Assembly (NCBI GenBank): GCA_963691655.1
Contig: OY829326.1
Location: 58,211,776-58,275,775 of the forward strand
DNA: 64,000 bases
Direction: 5' to 3'
From: Toxonevra muliebris
Taxonomy: Eukaryota > Arthropoda > Insecta > Diptera > Pallopteridae
Under the pieces are notes generated by a model that saw only the letters and a program-made list of their open reading frames with translations, was not told the origin of the DNA and searched no databases. The position numbers and the translations under genes were made by a program. Of this stretch, positions 1-11,065 are shown piece after piece. The number at the start of each line of letters is the position of its first letter. Within the stretch, counting starts at the first letter, position 1.

Positions 1-40
1 AATAGCCAAAAATGAAGTAAATACACAAATTGGCAATGAG
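1..40 (+). CDS. Possible 3' end of a coding exon (partial, cut by window edge)
   Basis: Reading from base 2, the 13 codons up to base 40 are open (IAKNEVNTQIGNE) and end exactly at GAG before GTAAGTAAG, a textbook insect 5' splice site. The other two frames hit a stop within these 40 bases. Thirteen codons are too few to name a protein, and an open frame this short is weak evidence alone; the support is the combination with the consensus donor. If real, the exon belongs to a + strand gene starting upstream of the window, and the DNA that follows is its intron. It could equally be chance. Confidence 0.3.
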
Positions 41-49
41 GTAAGTAAG
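41..49 (+). other. Consensus 5' splice donor
   Basis: GAG|GTAAGTAAG matches the MAG|GTRAGT donor consensus at every position. No good acceptor lies just upstream within the window, so this would close an exon that begins outside it. Confidence 0.4.
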
Positions 50-2104
50 AAGAAGAAGAAAAGTGATAAAAATGCTAATGGATAATTTTAATGCATTTTA
101 ATACCTACTCTTTTTTGGAATATCTATGTACTTCAATGTAATCATTATACAGAAGTAGCAAGAAACTTACACACATATATGTAAATGTAACACAAGCATA
201 AATTGTTGAAAATCTCAAGCACATACGCGTTCAGTTAGTCATATGTGTGTGTGTGTATTCAAGTACGAGTTAATAATGAACATTTTTGCTTGTGGCTATA
301 ATTCGTATAAGAAAAATTAAATGTGCGAATAAGTTAATTAAGGCAGAAGTATTTTTTTCATTCTTCTTCAGAGATACTCACTTTTTTTTTTTTTTGAACA
401 TTTTACATGTATTTACCTTGAAGGTATATATTTGTATAGGTAAATTTATGTTTGTGTCTGTGCAGCATGAAATGAGTATGTGAGATAAAGATATATGAGT
501 GTGTGTGTATATTTCATTTCACGCTTAACAAGTTCGATTTTTATGCTACATCTTTCATACGCGTTAATTTTCCAGCGAAATGAGCATGTTACAATAAGCA
601 GCAGCAACGCAAACAGCAAAAGCGACAACAACAGAAAAAGCAACTACTATTGCTGCTGTTGTTGCTACTTTTTTTTTTTGTGATGCTGTTGTTGTTGTGT
701 TGCTGCTGCTGCTGCTGTGGTAACAACAAGTGGCTTATCCTGCTCAGAGTAAAATAATTATAATTTATAATAAGCATTTGCGAAAAGATGAAGGAAAAGC
801 AACAACAAAAAAAGTTACCACGCAATTTTGACACATATCCTTCCAATATACAGACACAGGAAAACACATGCACACACACACACGCACACATATAACTAGT
901 AAATAGAAAATTTATACGCGCTCACACTTGCATTGACAATAAATAGCAATAGCAGTAGCAACAACAACAAGTACATTTTTCTTTTGTTTTGTTATTCGTT
1001 GCTATTGCTATTTATTGCTGGCGCTGCTGTTATTGCTGGCTGTTGCTGATGATGCTCATCATTATCCTGTGCGCAAATCCAATTTGATTATGTTAATACG
1101 CGTGGAAATGCTTTCGCAATTGCAGCCACAGCAGCAGCAGCAGGAATAACAGAAATAACAACAACAGCAATAGCACCAGCCAAAACGTAAAGTTGTAGGA
1201 GTAAGTGAGTGAGTGTGGTTGCTTGTTTATTTGTCTCTCTTGTTTTTTTAGTCTGTCTGTTTGACTGTCAGTCAGTTTTTGCTGTAGTTGTTGTTGTTGT
1301 ATAGTATTTGTCCATATAGCATTCAACTTTACTGGTGTGTATGCATGCATGTATGTGTGCTGTCACTCCAAAATAACAATAGCGTGCACTCATACAAATA
1401 GTTTCCATAACGACATCGAAGCATTTATGCTTTATTTTAAAGGCGAATGGTTTTCGTATGAATGTGAGAGTGTGAATATTTGTGTAATTGTTATTAATTG
1501 TGTATTCTATATACACAGAAATTCATTTATCAGGGCACATGTGATTGTATTAAAACAATGAACTAGCATTGAAATATAAATTGCAATGCATTACTAAGAA
1601 TTGTTTAACTGAAACCTCTAATTAAGATAGCTAAAGTCTTACGGAACGACCTTGTATTATCACCCGTAGTTACCATCTTCAAGGTAAGCTGCCAATTAAA
1701 TTATATCAAATGGTCGAAATGGCCTAAGATGGGTTAAAAACAACAATAGTATTGTGGATTTGTCTTTTATTTATTTTAAAATCTTATTAGCAGTTGTCTT
1801 TTATATACCGATGAAAGCATTTGCTGATTCAAGGGGAGGGAGAACCCCCCTTTCCCCTGTTTTCAGATCCTCCAATGACTGCATATATTGTAACCTGAAT
1901 GTTATAGAAGCATTGAAACTATTTAGTTTTCAAAGACTACATGATTGTTCGGCAAATCGGGACTTATATGTGGAAAAACTACAGTGCCTGTGTTAAGACC
2001 CCACCCAGGATCCACCTGTGGATGAAAGTGCGTCCAACGAATTGTGATTTGTTGAAAGTTTTTTATAATATTGTTGAAGTAACTCATAAGAATATTATTC
2101 TTTG
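50..2104. other. Non-coding, microsatellite-rich DNA
   Basis: No gene is visible. The stretch carries CAG/CAA and CTG/TTG triplet runs (about 596-720, 950-1060 and 1115-1175), short GT and CA runs (245-258, 868-890) and poly-T (379-394, 669-680). The open frames through these runs encode only Gln, Asn, Cys or Leu homopolymer and are not credible genes. From about 1610 to 2100 the sequence is more complex but has no recognisable coding content. Confidence 0.6.
937..1017. repeat. Hairpin with perfect 18-bp arms
   Basis: CAATAAATAGCAATAGCA at 937-954 is exactly reverse-complementary to 1000-1017. The 45-base interior (CAA triplets then T-rich/TTGTT) can pair partly as well, giving a fold of about 80 nt, the size range of an insect pre-miRNA. 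The region is CAG/CAA-rich, so repeat expansion could also produce this. Confidence 0.6.
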
Positions 2105-2175
2105 CTTCGATAGTCTAGTGAGAAGTCAATAGATTTTCACCCGGGAGGTTGTGGTTTCGATTCCCATCTTGATCT
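2105..2175 (+). repeat. tRNA-like SINE head (fragment)
   Basis: An A-box-like TAGTCTAGTGAG near 2110 is followed 40 bases later by a B-box-like GGTTTCGATTCCC at 2152-2164, the spacing of a pol III internal promoter. There is no clean acceptor stem, so this is a SINE-type pseudo-tRNA, not a tRNA gene. It lies just before another SINE copy. Confidence 0.4.
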
Positions 2176-2235
2176 GGTTGTTAACTAACATAATCGATAT
2201 GAAAAGGATGAGAATTACTTATAAGAAAGTTTACA

Positions 2236-2520
2236 AGTACAGGCAATGGCAAAACCCCCAAGTGATAACAAATTGTCACACAGCCATTTGGAACAGGCGT
2301 TAAGCTGTAGGCCCAGCCAACGCCTCTGTGGTCTAGTAACAACGTGCTAGGCGCTCGTCTCTGAGGCCCCGGGTTCAATTCTTTGCTTGGGTATCTCTTA
2401 TCTATTTTTCTTCCTCTCTTTCTTTCATAATTTTGAGGTTTGGCGCACAAGATCTTATAGGTCGCAGTGCCTGACTTTCGGATTATTCTATTTTCCGATT
2501 TTAATCCAATATAACATAAC
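2236..2520 (+). mobile_element. tRNA-derived SINE, copy A
   Basis: This copy shares its whole length with 26071-26330: a 5' part (GGCAAAACC, then CACAGCC, then GGCGTTAA), the A box TGGTCTAGT near 2330, the B box GGGTTCAATTC near 2371, a pyrimidine-rich stretch (TCTTTCTTTC type) and a 3' part containing AGATCTTATAG and CGCAGTGCCTGACTTTCG. A third copy, sharing mainly the tRNA-like core, is at 33701. The tRNA-like core is internal rather than 5'-terminal, which is unusual and suggests a composite SINE. It encodes no protein and would depend on a LINE for movement. Confidence 0.65.
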
Positions 2521-2522
2521 AT

Positions 2523-4200
2523 TGTAAATTTAATTCATAAATCATTAAAATTTATTCAGAATTCGTCAAATTAAATTTTGAAGGCATTAAATTTAACTGT
2601 TAATTAGTCAAATTGCATTAGGAAAGTAGAATTTTTAATTTATCAAACTGAATTCAGAAACTTAATATTCATCAAATTGAACTAAGTTTAAAGGAATTCG
2701 AAAAGCATCAAATGGAACTGTTTTTTTTCCCCAATAAGAATTGAAAAATCATCAAATTGAAATCAGGAATTGTTTAATTGAATTTAAAAAATCTCAGATT
2801 AATTTAAAACTTCGTCAGACTGAATTCAAAATGTTACATATTCCATTCAGAAAGCATCAATTTCAATTCAGATATCAATAAATTGCACAAAGAATTCGCT
2901 AAATTGAATTCAAAAACCATCAAAGTGAACTAAGAATTCCTCAAACTTTATTCAGGAGGTATCAAATTCTCTGAATTACAAAACAAACAGAATGCGTCAG
3001 ATTAAATATTGAAAGTATCAATTTCATTTATTAAATTGAATTTGTCAGACTAAATTCAAAAAGCTACATCTTGAATTCAAAAAGCATCAATTTCAATTCA
3101 TGTATCAATTAATTGCACAAAGGATTCGTCAAATTGGATTCATGAGCAATCAAATTGAATTCAAAAACCATCAAAGTAAAATAAGAACTTCTTAAACTTA
3201 ATTCATGAGGTACCAAATTTTCAAATTTAAAAATACTCTTAATTCGCCAAATTGAATCACGAAAGTTTATCAAATTTATTTTTTTTAATTTATCAAATTA
3301 AATTCAGAAAGTATGAAACTTAACTTGAAATTTCTCAAACAAAATTCAGAAAGTACCAACTGAATTCAGATGCCATCAATTTAAATTCAGAAAACATCAA
3401 TCTCAAAGTGAATGAAATCGGGATTCATCAAACAGAATTTTCAGAGTATCAACTGACAGGCTGAGAAGAAAAGCGGGCTAAAATTTATATAAGAGCAAAA
3501 GTGAAATAATTTAGAGTGTAAGTGCAAGAATGGCATAAGTAATACGGTTTAGAGTGAAAATGAAACGCCATAAAAGTAAGAACAAAAATGGTATAACAAT
3601 TCTTTCAGAGCAAGAACAGCATAGTTTTTTATTCTGTTTTCGCTCTGAAAATATTTCGTATCACTTTTGCTCTGAACATATTTCGTTTTGCTGAAAGTAG
3701 AAGTCATACCACTTTTCCTCTCAGCCTCTCAACTTCAATTCAGAATGCATCAACTGGAATTGAAATTTCGTCAAAATGAAATCAAAAAGCATCAAATTAA
3801 ACTCAGAAAACGTGAACTTGAATTAGGAAACCATAAAGTTGAATTCTGAAAGCATCATATTGAATTCAAAAACAATCAAGCTTAACTCAGAATTAATCAA
3901 TTAAATTCTGAAAACATCAAATTTAACGCAAAATTAGTCAAATTAAATTTAGACATTATTAATTTGAATTTCGAGTTTGTCAAATTGAATTTAGAAAGCA
4001 ATAAATTGAATTCGGAATTTGTTCAAAGGTGATCAAACTGAACTCGTCAAATTGTAGATTCAGTCAGCATTAAAGCAAACTAAGAGTTTGTCAAACTGAA
4101 TTCAGATAGCAATTTTTAGTTATTCAGAATGCATCAATTTAAATTCAGCAAGCATAAATTGAACTCAGATTAGTCACTTTGAATTCAGAAAAATTGTGAA
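2523..4200. repeat. Degenerate satellite of about 20-bp units
   Basis: For more than 1.4 kb the sequence repeats a drifting unit of the type CATCAAATTGAATTCAGAAAG (for example near 2640-2720, 2880-2940, 3060-3180, 3740-3900 and 4090-4190). No two units are identical, so this is an old array. A MITE (3454-3731) has inserted into it and the same motif continues on the far side. No coding content. Confidence 0.6.
3454..3731. mobile_element. MITE, GGCTGAG family, copy 1 (278 bp)
   Basis: The left end TGACAGGCTGAGAAGAAAAG and the inverted right end (TGAGAGGCTGAGAGGAAAAG when read on the other strand) are imperfect terminal inverted repeats. CAACT lies directly against both ends. The body matches 29986-30297 and 30339-30650 almost throughout, but about 35 bases near the right end are missing here. 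Non-coding and non-autonomous; the superfamily is not clear. Subterminal copies of GAGCAAAAGTGAAATA in both orientations make the body foldable. Confidence 0.7.
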
Positions 4201-4906
4201 TTTTTTACAATACTTTTTTTTTTATTTTTGTTTTACTTTTTTGCCACTATTTGAACATTTTATAAAGCGTTATTGCAATTGAATTATTTGGATGCTATGA
4301 CTGACAAAATGGTTCAAATTTCGTATATTTTAATTTTTTTAGTGCCGTACATTTTCAGCATTAATATATCATGCAAATAGTTTTTGGTGCCAGCAGTTTT
4401 CAATAAAATCTGATTATGAAAGCAGTACAATAAGATGGGGGCATGATAGGGTTAGTTAAAAAATGGGTAAGCGTTAATATAGTAACTTTCTTGGTGGCTC
4501 TGGGATGGAGATGTATATTTTTTCATTGATTTTGAAAATTAAAATTTAATATAGCAACGATGCATGCGTCGAAGCGTGTTTTATCCATGAGTATGAGAGA
4601 GAAGTACACTTAAAGTTCGCCAGAATCATCGGTCCCTGATACACATGCCCGAACTGCAACCCAGATGATTCTACCTAAAATTTGAATGCTATTTCTCTGA
4701 ATAAATTTAATAAAAAAATTGGAAATATTTATTTTAAATTTTTCACAGTGAATTTTTAAGTGGTGTCCATCTTGGGGCCACTTTTTTGAAAATGAAAATT
4801 TTTAACAATTTTAAAATATATGGTAATTAAAAAAATGTTTGAGTCCAAAATAAAAATTTATCTCTGTAGCCAAAAGATACTCAACTTATTGTACTTTCAT
4901 ATGTTA
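4201..4906. other. AT-rich DNA, nothing recognised
   Basis: AT-rich sequence without repeats of the preceding satellite type and without a credible reading frame. I see no element boundary before the hAT-like end at 4907. Confidence 0.5.
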
Positions 4907-5239
4907 CAGGGGCGGATACAAGGGAGGGGGAGGGGGGGCAACAGGGGGAAATTTCCCCTCCAAAAAAAAATTTCAAACGCTGAAAAATTGAGTAACTAAA
5001 CAGGCAAAAAGGTGAACATAAAGAATACATACATACAAGAAAACATCAAAAAAATAATGAATAATCTTACTCATTAAACCACTTTCCTTCTCTATGGAAA
5101 TGTGCTAACCTAAACCTAAACCAAATAAACCTGAAAACTCAGTGGCCTCATATACCCATAAGTTTGCTGGCAATATTCTCGAAAATACTCGAAGTTGTAG
5201 ATTGCTAATAATACAAGCAAATAAGAATATAGTTCCGAA

Positions 5240-5735
5240 CAAGGCCGTATTTAGGGGGGAGGGGGGTTTGGGGGTTCTGATCCCCGCCCCCCCGTATCAT
5301 TGATAATGGCTCAAATTCCTAATGATGATCATTTGAAAAAAATTAGCCTCTACTATTTTTGGTAATTTTTTTGCGGTTGGGTACATCATCAGTAGTGGGA
5401 AGTCAATGAGTTAATGAAATTATGTCCTTCACGATAAAAAATGCATTTGAATAATATTTTTTTCAAAAAGTTTAATTTGATTATTCTGTGAATTTTTTGT
5501 CACTTTTGGCCATTTTTTTGAGGTTAAGATTAAAAAAAATCGGAAAATTTTTCCCAAAATTTTAATTTTATAGGGTCCATCAAATGTATCATCGATTTAA
5601 TTTATTGTATTTAAAAATCAGTTTGATAAAAATTATTTATAAATATTTTCTTCGAATGAAAAGCCCCGCCCCTCCCCGCCCCCCCATTCCCCCCTCCCCT
5701 CCCCCCCCCGAAAAAAATTTCTGGCTACGGCCCTG
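5240..5735. mobile_element. hAT-like MITE nested inside the previous element (496 bp)
   Basis: It starts CAAGGCCGTATTTAGGGG and ends so that the other strand reads CAGGGCCGTAGCCAGAAA. The flanking 8-mers GTTCCGAA (5232-5239) and GTTTCGAA (5736-5743) match at seven of eight bases. The right four-fifths is closely similar to the second half of 20627-21677, which carries several hundred additional bases; this copy therefore looks like an internal-deletion derivative with its junction at the C-run near 5285-5295. Non-coding. Confidence 0.75.
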
Positions 5736-6245
5736 GTTTCGAATCACCAATCGTCATAAGCACGGTACTCCTGAGCAATATCATCGCATATAATAAAATA
5801 TCCAAATGGCTTGTTCTAATAAAATGTATAATTTTGGTGATTTAGTTCTTCAATACGTGGCTCAAGTATCAGTTCAACGGGTTCTATTCTCAGGTAGAGA
5901 ATTGAATCCACCAAAAAAAAAGAAAACAAAATTATAGGTTTCGGGTCGATATAAAGAAAATCCCAGATGGGAAAGAGAAAATTTGAATACATGGTAGGAA
6001 TCTGCTACCTTAAATTATTCTTAAAATTCCACTAATTCTCGACCAAATATAAACCAATCTAAAACCGAAAACTAAATTAATGTATCCTATTGTTATATTT
6101 TTCACGATCCTTTACCTTGGAAATAGATCACAGAAATTTTGAAATGCTTTGCTACAAGAACAGGATTTCCCCGAAATGCTTAACGTTCCAGTACGAAGTT
6201 TTTAGTCATCGAAATAAAATTTATGAATACGCAAAACAAAAACAA

Positions 6246-6304
6246 AAAAAAAACGATACACGAAAGAGAAAAAAAAAACGATACACGAAAGAGAAAAAAA
6301 AAAC
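6246..6304. repeat. 25-bp direct duplication in A-rich DNA
   Basis: CGATACACGAAAGAG preceded and followed by A-runs occurs at 6254 and again at 6279, a tandem duplication inside the right part of the outer hAT-like element. Confidence 0.6.
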
Positions 6305-6539
6305 GCTCCAGGCCGCGTTTTGGATCATGTGGAGAATTTTTATTTGGCCCCCCCCCCCCCCCAAAAAAATGTTTCCTGTATCCGCTACTGATATGGTATA
6401 TAGCTTTTTGAGATATCTTATTCAGTTTCGGTTCTAGGGTCTTCTCCCCTACATAAAATATTACTGGATTATTCCATTAAAATGTCAAGAACTCTACATA
6501 TATTAGATTGTTAAAGAGGTGTGTATTAAGTTCTGAGAT

Positions 6540-7250
6540 CTCTGCAGCCATATAGGGTCTATTGCGATATCTCACGAGAAATTTATTATTTTCATAGTTC
6601 TCCTATGAGTTCATTTCTTTTGAAGAAATTTAATATCTTTTTAGGAAAACTATCCCCTATGTCTTGCGGTTGTAGGATTGAATTTCCCAAGTAACGAAGT
6701 CGGGGCCTCATTAGACCTTCACAGTGGCATAGAATATGTCTGGCTGTTTCTTCCTTCACGTTACATATTCGGCACGTATCCGTCTTGAGCTAGACGCAAA
6801 GTCGATAAATGTTTATGGATACTACAATGTTCTGTGTAGAATCCTGTGGCATTTCGGATATGGTTCTTGCATAAATAAAGCAATTGTTTAGTTTTGCGTT
6901 GACTGATATTTAGCATGAATGATTTACTTTATCTGTTACTGGGCGTTTCCCTTCAGTATAGTAGCGAGTTACTGTCCAACCAATTTTTTAAACTAATTTT
7001 AATGGAACTCCATGGTAAACCGCTGAATGGCCGTGGTCCAGTGAATTCATTGGACGAGTTTTTCTCAGTAAGTTTTTCTGCAATTTCGTTGTTTACATGT
7101 CCCCTACATGTTTAGAGGTAATTTTGTATGCAGAAAGTGGAAGGAAAGCCGCTCTCTGTCTCTCTCTGCTGTCATCTTTTCATACTATCTTAGACAGATC
7201 TCAATGGCATGCACCTCGGCTTGGAAAACAGATTTTTTTTGACGAATCCC
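6540..7250 (-). pseudogene. RNase H and C-terminal part of an R1/I-group LINE (decayed)
   Basis: On the minus strand fragments of an RNase H domain can be read: SVFQAEVHAIEICL near 7220-7190, then GHVNNEIAEKL near 7110, where a complete copy has WVPGH..GNE.AD. These are followed by the C-terminal segment of such LINEs: TGPRPFSGLPWSSIK, the RTKQLL and STLRLAQDGY region, a Cys/His motif with ICNVKEETARHILCHCEG, and GLMRPRLRYLG. Stops and frame changes interrupt it and part of RNase H is deleted. The 3' tail near 6550-6585 reads TATCGCAATAGACCC, related to the tail of the LINE at 41390-42000. This would be the second-strand replication enzyme of a non-LTR retrotransposon; it is dead. Confidence 0.6.
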
Positions 7251-9500
7251 AACGGACCCACTTACCCGCCCAGCTGCATGAGGGGCGCATCCGCATAACA
7301 TACGGATCGGTGCCCGAAACAGACACAGTCCGGACTGCTCTGTATGACGCGACACGTGGAAGGGTAAAGTGAACTATCAAAGTGGTTTTCAAACAACAGC
7401 TACAGATTTTGTAATCATCAGCTGGTTAATTCATTTAAAAAATTTTAAAACAGTATTTTTAATGTTAAATTGAGAATCAGATAAATCAAATAAGCCATGA
7501 AGGTTGTTGAAGTCATTGCACAAACAACGAAAAGGGTCATTTTGGGCATAATTGTTAGGCAGGTACTTAGTTTAATCCTAACTGGATACCTTGTACAACG
7601 GTTTGGTATGCTCAAGTTAACTTCATTTAATAAAAATTGGGAATTTATATCCCCATTTAGTAGTTTGGCCAAAAACATGACATGACTCTTCTGCTCTCTA
7701 GAGTTGGTAAATCTAAAAGTTTAAGACGATGTGTGTAAGGTGGAAGGTTTTGGGGTGGATTCCATCGAAAACTTTTTAAAGCAAATAAAAGAACTGTTTC
7801 TGAACAGATTCCAATCTGAGTTACCTGTGCTCATATCTGAATAAATAAATTTTTTGCTCTATTCTCGTACACTCCTGCCCCAATTCAACTCTGCGAAAGG
7901 CATTTGTCGGTGGTGAGAATACTAAAATTTTCAAAATTGTTAATATCTTGAATTAGATCCGGATACTTATATGGTCTTACACACCGTTCCTTTTGATTCA
8001 GAGCTGAACATACAGGTCAACTGTAGAGCTTCTTTCTCTAGAAATTAGTGTAGCGAAGATAGGTTTAGCAATGTATTCAATGCCACGAAAGGCGTTGTTC
8101 ACATTGCTCCTGACGCTAGCTAGTCTTTAAAGTTTGGTAGTCCTACCTTACATTTTTATATCTTTTTATGTAGTTAATTTAAACTTTAAAAAAATCCATC
8201 TGTAATATAATAAACTGTTGAAATCGGAAAATTTTTAATTGTAGGTATTTGAAAAATTGTTGGGCCCCCCTCCTGCCCCTCAGGATCTGCCCTTTGCTCC
8301 AACTAGTCTTGTTTTCTAATTAATGGGTTCAAATGTAGATTTTTTTACGGGTCGTGCTTATTTTACTCCTTTGACGTAGCGCTATTGAGCTGTTCTGCTT
8401 GTTATCTTTGCACATTGGATTCTTTTTTCAATATTTATTATTTGGTGGGCTAAGGAAAAAAAATTTTAAAAGTGTTTAATAAAATTAAGATTTTTTGTCG
8501 CCAGCTGAATGAATATTAATTAGCGAAAACCTACACTGGTTCAACAAGCTGGAGATGGACTCCACTTTAGACTATCACCGTGTAACAACAAATAACTGCG
8601 GTAGCAAAGAAAGCCCCTCTTTATATGTGAAGGAATTGAACGTGATAAATTAACTACCTGGAAATATGAAATGAATTTTTCTTTCTTTCTTTTTTTGTTT
8701 TACGGCCATGCCTGAGGTCTCTCCAGAAAAAAATATCATGTAACTCGCTAGCAAACCCTAAGGGTAAGAGGGTAATTGAGGGAAAGATAAAGTTACAGCA
8801 CCTCATCCCTGGCAACTACAGACACCCTCAGCCTTCCTCTCAACTTTACCTGAAGGCATCGAGTTATAATTGAATTTTCTTTCTCTGAAAATACTTTTTT
8901 TCTTATATGTAGTAGTAGTTATTGATATATGTAAATATTCCTTTTTCATAATAAGCATATATTTATTTAGTTGTGTGTGTGCATGCAGAAAAATGTCATA
9001 TCAACACCTAGTTAAATTTTAACATCAGCATTACTAAGTTCTCATTAAAAATGCATATCAGCAAATTAACTTTTATATTATGTTTTTGTTTTTTTTTGCG
9101 TTTCCAAAACCTTGCAAAAACGAACAAGGGAAAGAATAAAAATTGTCTTTATTTTAGTGGCGCTATTGGCTGCAGAACAGAAAAATAAAAGTAAAAAAAA
9201 AAAAAAAACGAAACCGAAAACGTTTATTGTTATTTGTCCCGCGGGTAAGCCGCAGCCATTTCTATACACAAGCTCTCACGCATACACAATCAACTGACGG
9301 TTGCCTATATACACATACATATGCACTTGCATATGTGAGTAAGCTACTTTGCACACCAACGCACGAGTATACCAGAAGTAAAGGAAAAGAAATAAAAGTT
9401 GAAACCGATGAAAGAAGACACTTGAGCGCATATTAAAAAAAAAAAATAATATGTTTGGCAAGAGAGTCCTAGCGGCAACCCATGTAAGCATGTATGTGTG
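7251..9500. other. Mostly unrecognised non-coding DNA
   Basis: No gene found. Near 8263-8300 a C-rich stretch followed by CAGGATCTGCCCTTTG resembles one end of a hAT-like element, without a partner that I can find. At about 8738-8872 two imperfect inverted arms (TAACTCG plus GGTAA plus TTGAG-type blocks) could be a small foldback. From 8900 onward the sequence becomes microsatellite-rich, with poly-A near 9196-9208. Confidence 0.45.
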
Positions 9501-9542
9501 TTTCAATTTTTGCTTACTTTCTTTCAACATTTTAGGTAATCA
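9501..9542 (+). promoter_or_regulatory. Candidate recursive splice (ratchet) site, + strand
   Basis: A pyrimidine-rich tract (TTTTTGCTTACTTTCTTTC) runs into TTTTAG|GTAATC, with the acceptor AG ending at 9535 and a donor-like GT at 9536. Juxtaposed 3' and 5' splice sites with no exon between are the hallmark of recursive splicing known from long Drosophila introns. The donor half departs from GTAAGT at two of six positions, so this is a moderate candidate. The direction agrees with the possible exon at 1-40. Confidence 0.3.
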
Positions 9543-11039
9543 TATTAATAATTATTTGTTGCTTTATACACTTACACAATGTGCATAGTAAGAAGGAAAA
9601 ACCCTCAAAAGGATGTAAAGGATATACGAGTCTAACAAATAACATTTCTCATGTGTGTGATGAAGTTGAATGTGTCTGTAAATGTTGGCCGCACCGAAAA
9701 TGTCTCTATTGTTGTTGTGTTGTTGATGTTTTCATTGTTTTAACTGGTGGCTTTTCTGCTGCAACAGATTCTACGGCAGCTCTTCCTTCATTGTTAATAT
9801 TATCCTTTTTTAAAGGTAACGTTAATATGTGAAATACTCGCGAGGGAGTAGTTCTCAACAACAACATTTTATTTTGTTACTTTATTTTTACATCTTCAAC
9901 ACCAAGTGAGTTTATTTCTCGCTATACAAATAGGTATATGCTTGTGTAAATGTGTGTGTGTTTTTGAAATGGCCTCCCTTTTTTTGAAGGCTTAAATTTA
10001 TTTTTATTACCAGAGTTTTGAGTTTGAGCATAAATTGTTATTTCATTAGTGTAGTAAAATTAATTGATCCTTCGAGTATATGTATGCATGCATGCATGCA
10101 TGCTTTGTAAACACACACATTTACACTAGTCAGCTTAAAGTGTTGATGCTTACATGAATAAAGCTTAAATTTCCTATTAAATCAGCACACATCCACGTAC
10201 ATACACATCTACATCATTATCACACATACACACTGATAAATACATATAAATTTTGTTTCCTATCCAGTTCAACTCATGCGTGATGCATTTCATGTTTGTA
10301 TGTATGTATGAAAGGTTTCAATTTTTGATTAATGACACATCATAACTTTCAACTTTTCCACCAATCATTTTTGTTATGATGTTTATGTCACACATACAAA
10401 CACACATACAAACACACATACACACATACACATACAAAAAGGTGTACTTATTATACCTATATAAGGATGTGGGTTTCAGTTTTCATATTTCCAAGGTTGG
10501 TCACAGCGTTGGCTGTTTTTACTGCTACTGCTGCTGCTGCTTTATGTGTGTGTGTGTGTGTGTGTGTCATATTTAAATTGCATGCGTAAATAATTACGTT
10601 TAATGTCATTATGTCATATGGATCCGGCAAGCGCGCATATACACACACATGAATTCACTCACTCATTCGCTTGTACTCAGCCTATATGTCAATATTTCAG
10701 TTCAGATTTCATATTTTCTGTTTGATTAAATTTTTGGTGGAAAATGCCATCATTCGTTGTTATAAATCAGTTGAAAATTTCCCATTATTGATGTGATTTA
10801 TATTTTTGTGGCAAAGGTAAAATAAATATGCATTCTTTTTTTTTTTTTTTTTTTTAAGTTTTTCCATCTCTGTTTTTGATAACGAATTTTATTCATTAAA
10901 TAAAATGCAATAACTTCTCATAAAGTTTTATTTGTAAATAGTAACTCATCGTGTTTGATACGTGAAGACATTGCAATCCCAAAATGAGATTAATATTTAT
11001 AATAATAATACAGTGGTAGCCCAAGTATTTGTATACCTA

Positions 11040-11065
11040 TACGCCAAATCAATTTTCAGGCGACG
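11040..11065 (+). repeat. TACGCC..AGGCGACG motif, copy 1
   Basis: TACGCCAAATCAATTTTCAG plus GCGACG. The outer CGCC and GGCG are complementary. The same motif is at 11691-11716 and, inverted, at 17589-17614. Confidence 0.55.

Larger units (their letters stand above)
4907..6390. mobile_element. hAT-like element, outer member of a nested pair
   Basis: The left end CAGGGGCGGATACAAGGG at 4907 is mirrored by the right end, which reads CAGTAGCGGATACAGG on the other strand and finishes at 6390. Flanking 8-mers are ATATGTTA (4899-4906) and ATATGGTA (6391-6398), seven of eight identical, the target-duplication length of hAT transposons. G-runs follow the left end and a C-run of about 15 precedes the right end. 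A second hAT-like element occupies 5240-5735. No transposase is recognisable, so this is a non-autonomous or decayed copy. Confidence 0.7.

Noticed and set aside
1668..1690. Splice-like TTCAAG|GTAAGC
   Set aside because: No pyrimidine tract and AAG is a poor acceptor; upstream frame not convincing as an exon.
7097..7372. 91-codon + strand frame with normal-looking composition
   Set aside because: Opposite strand of the decayed RNase H LINE; motifs are on the minus strand.
8263..8300. hAT end next to a C-run
   Set aside because: No partner end or 8-bp duplication located.
8738..8872. Small inverted repeat as a MITE
   Set aside because: Arms match only in blocks, and no target duplication or second copy was found.
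9581..9832. Cys-rich 83-codon frame
   Set aside because: No recognised domain; part of it is TTG triplet repeat, and no splice or promoter context.
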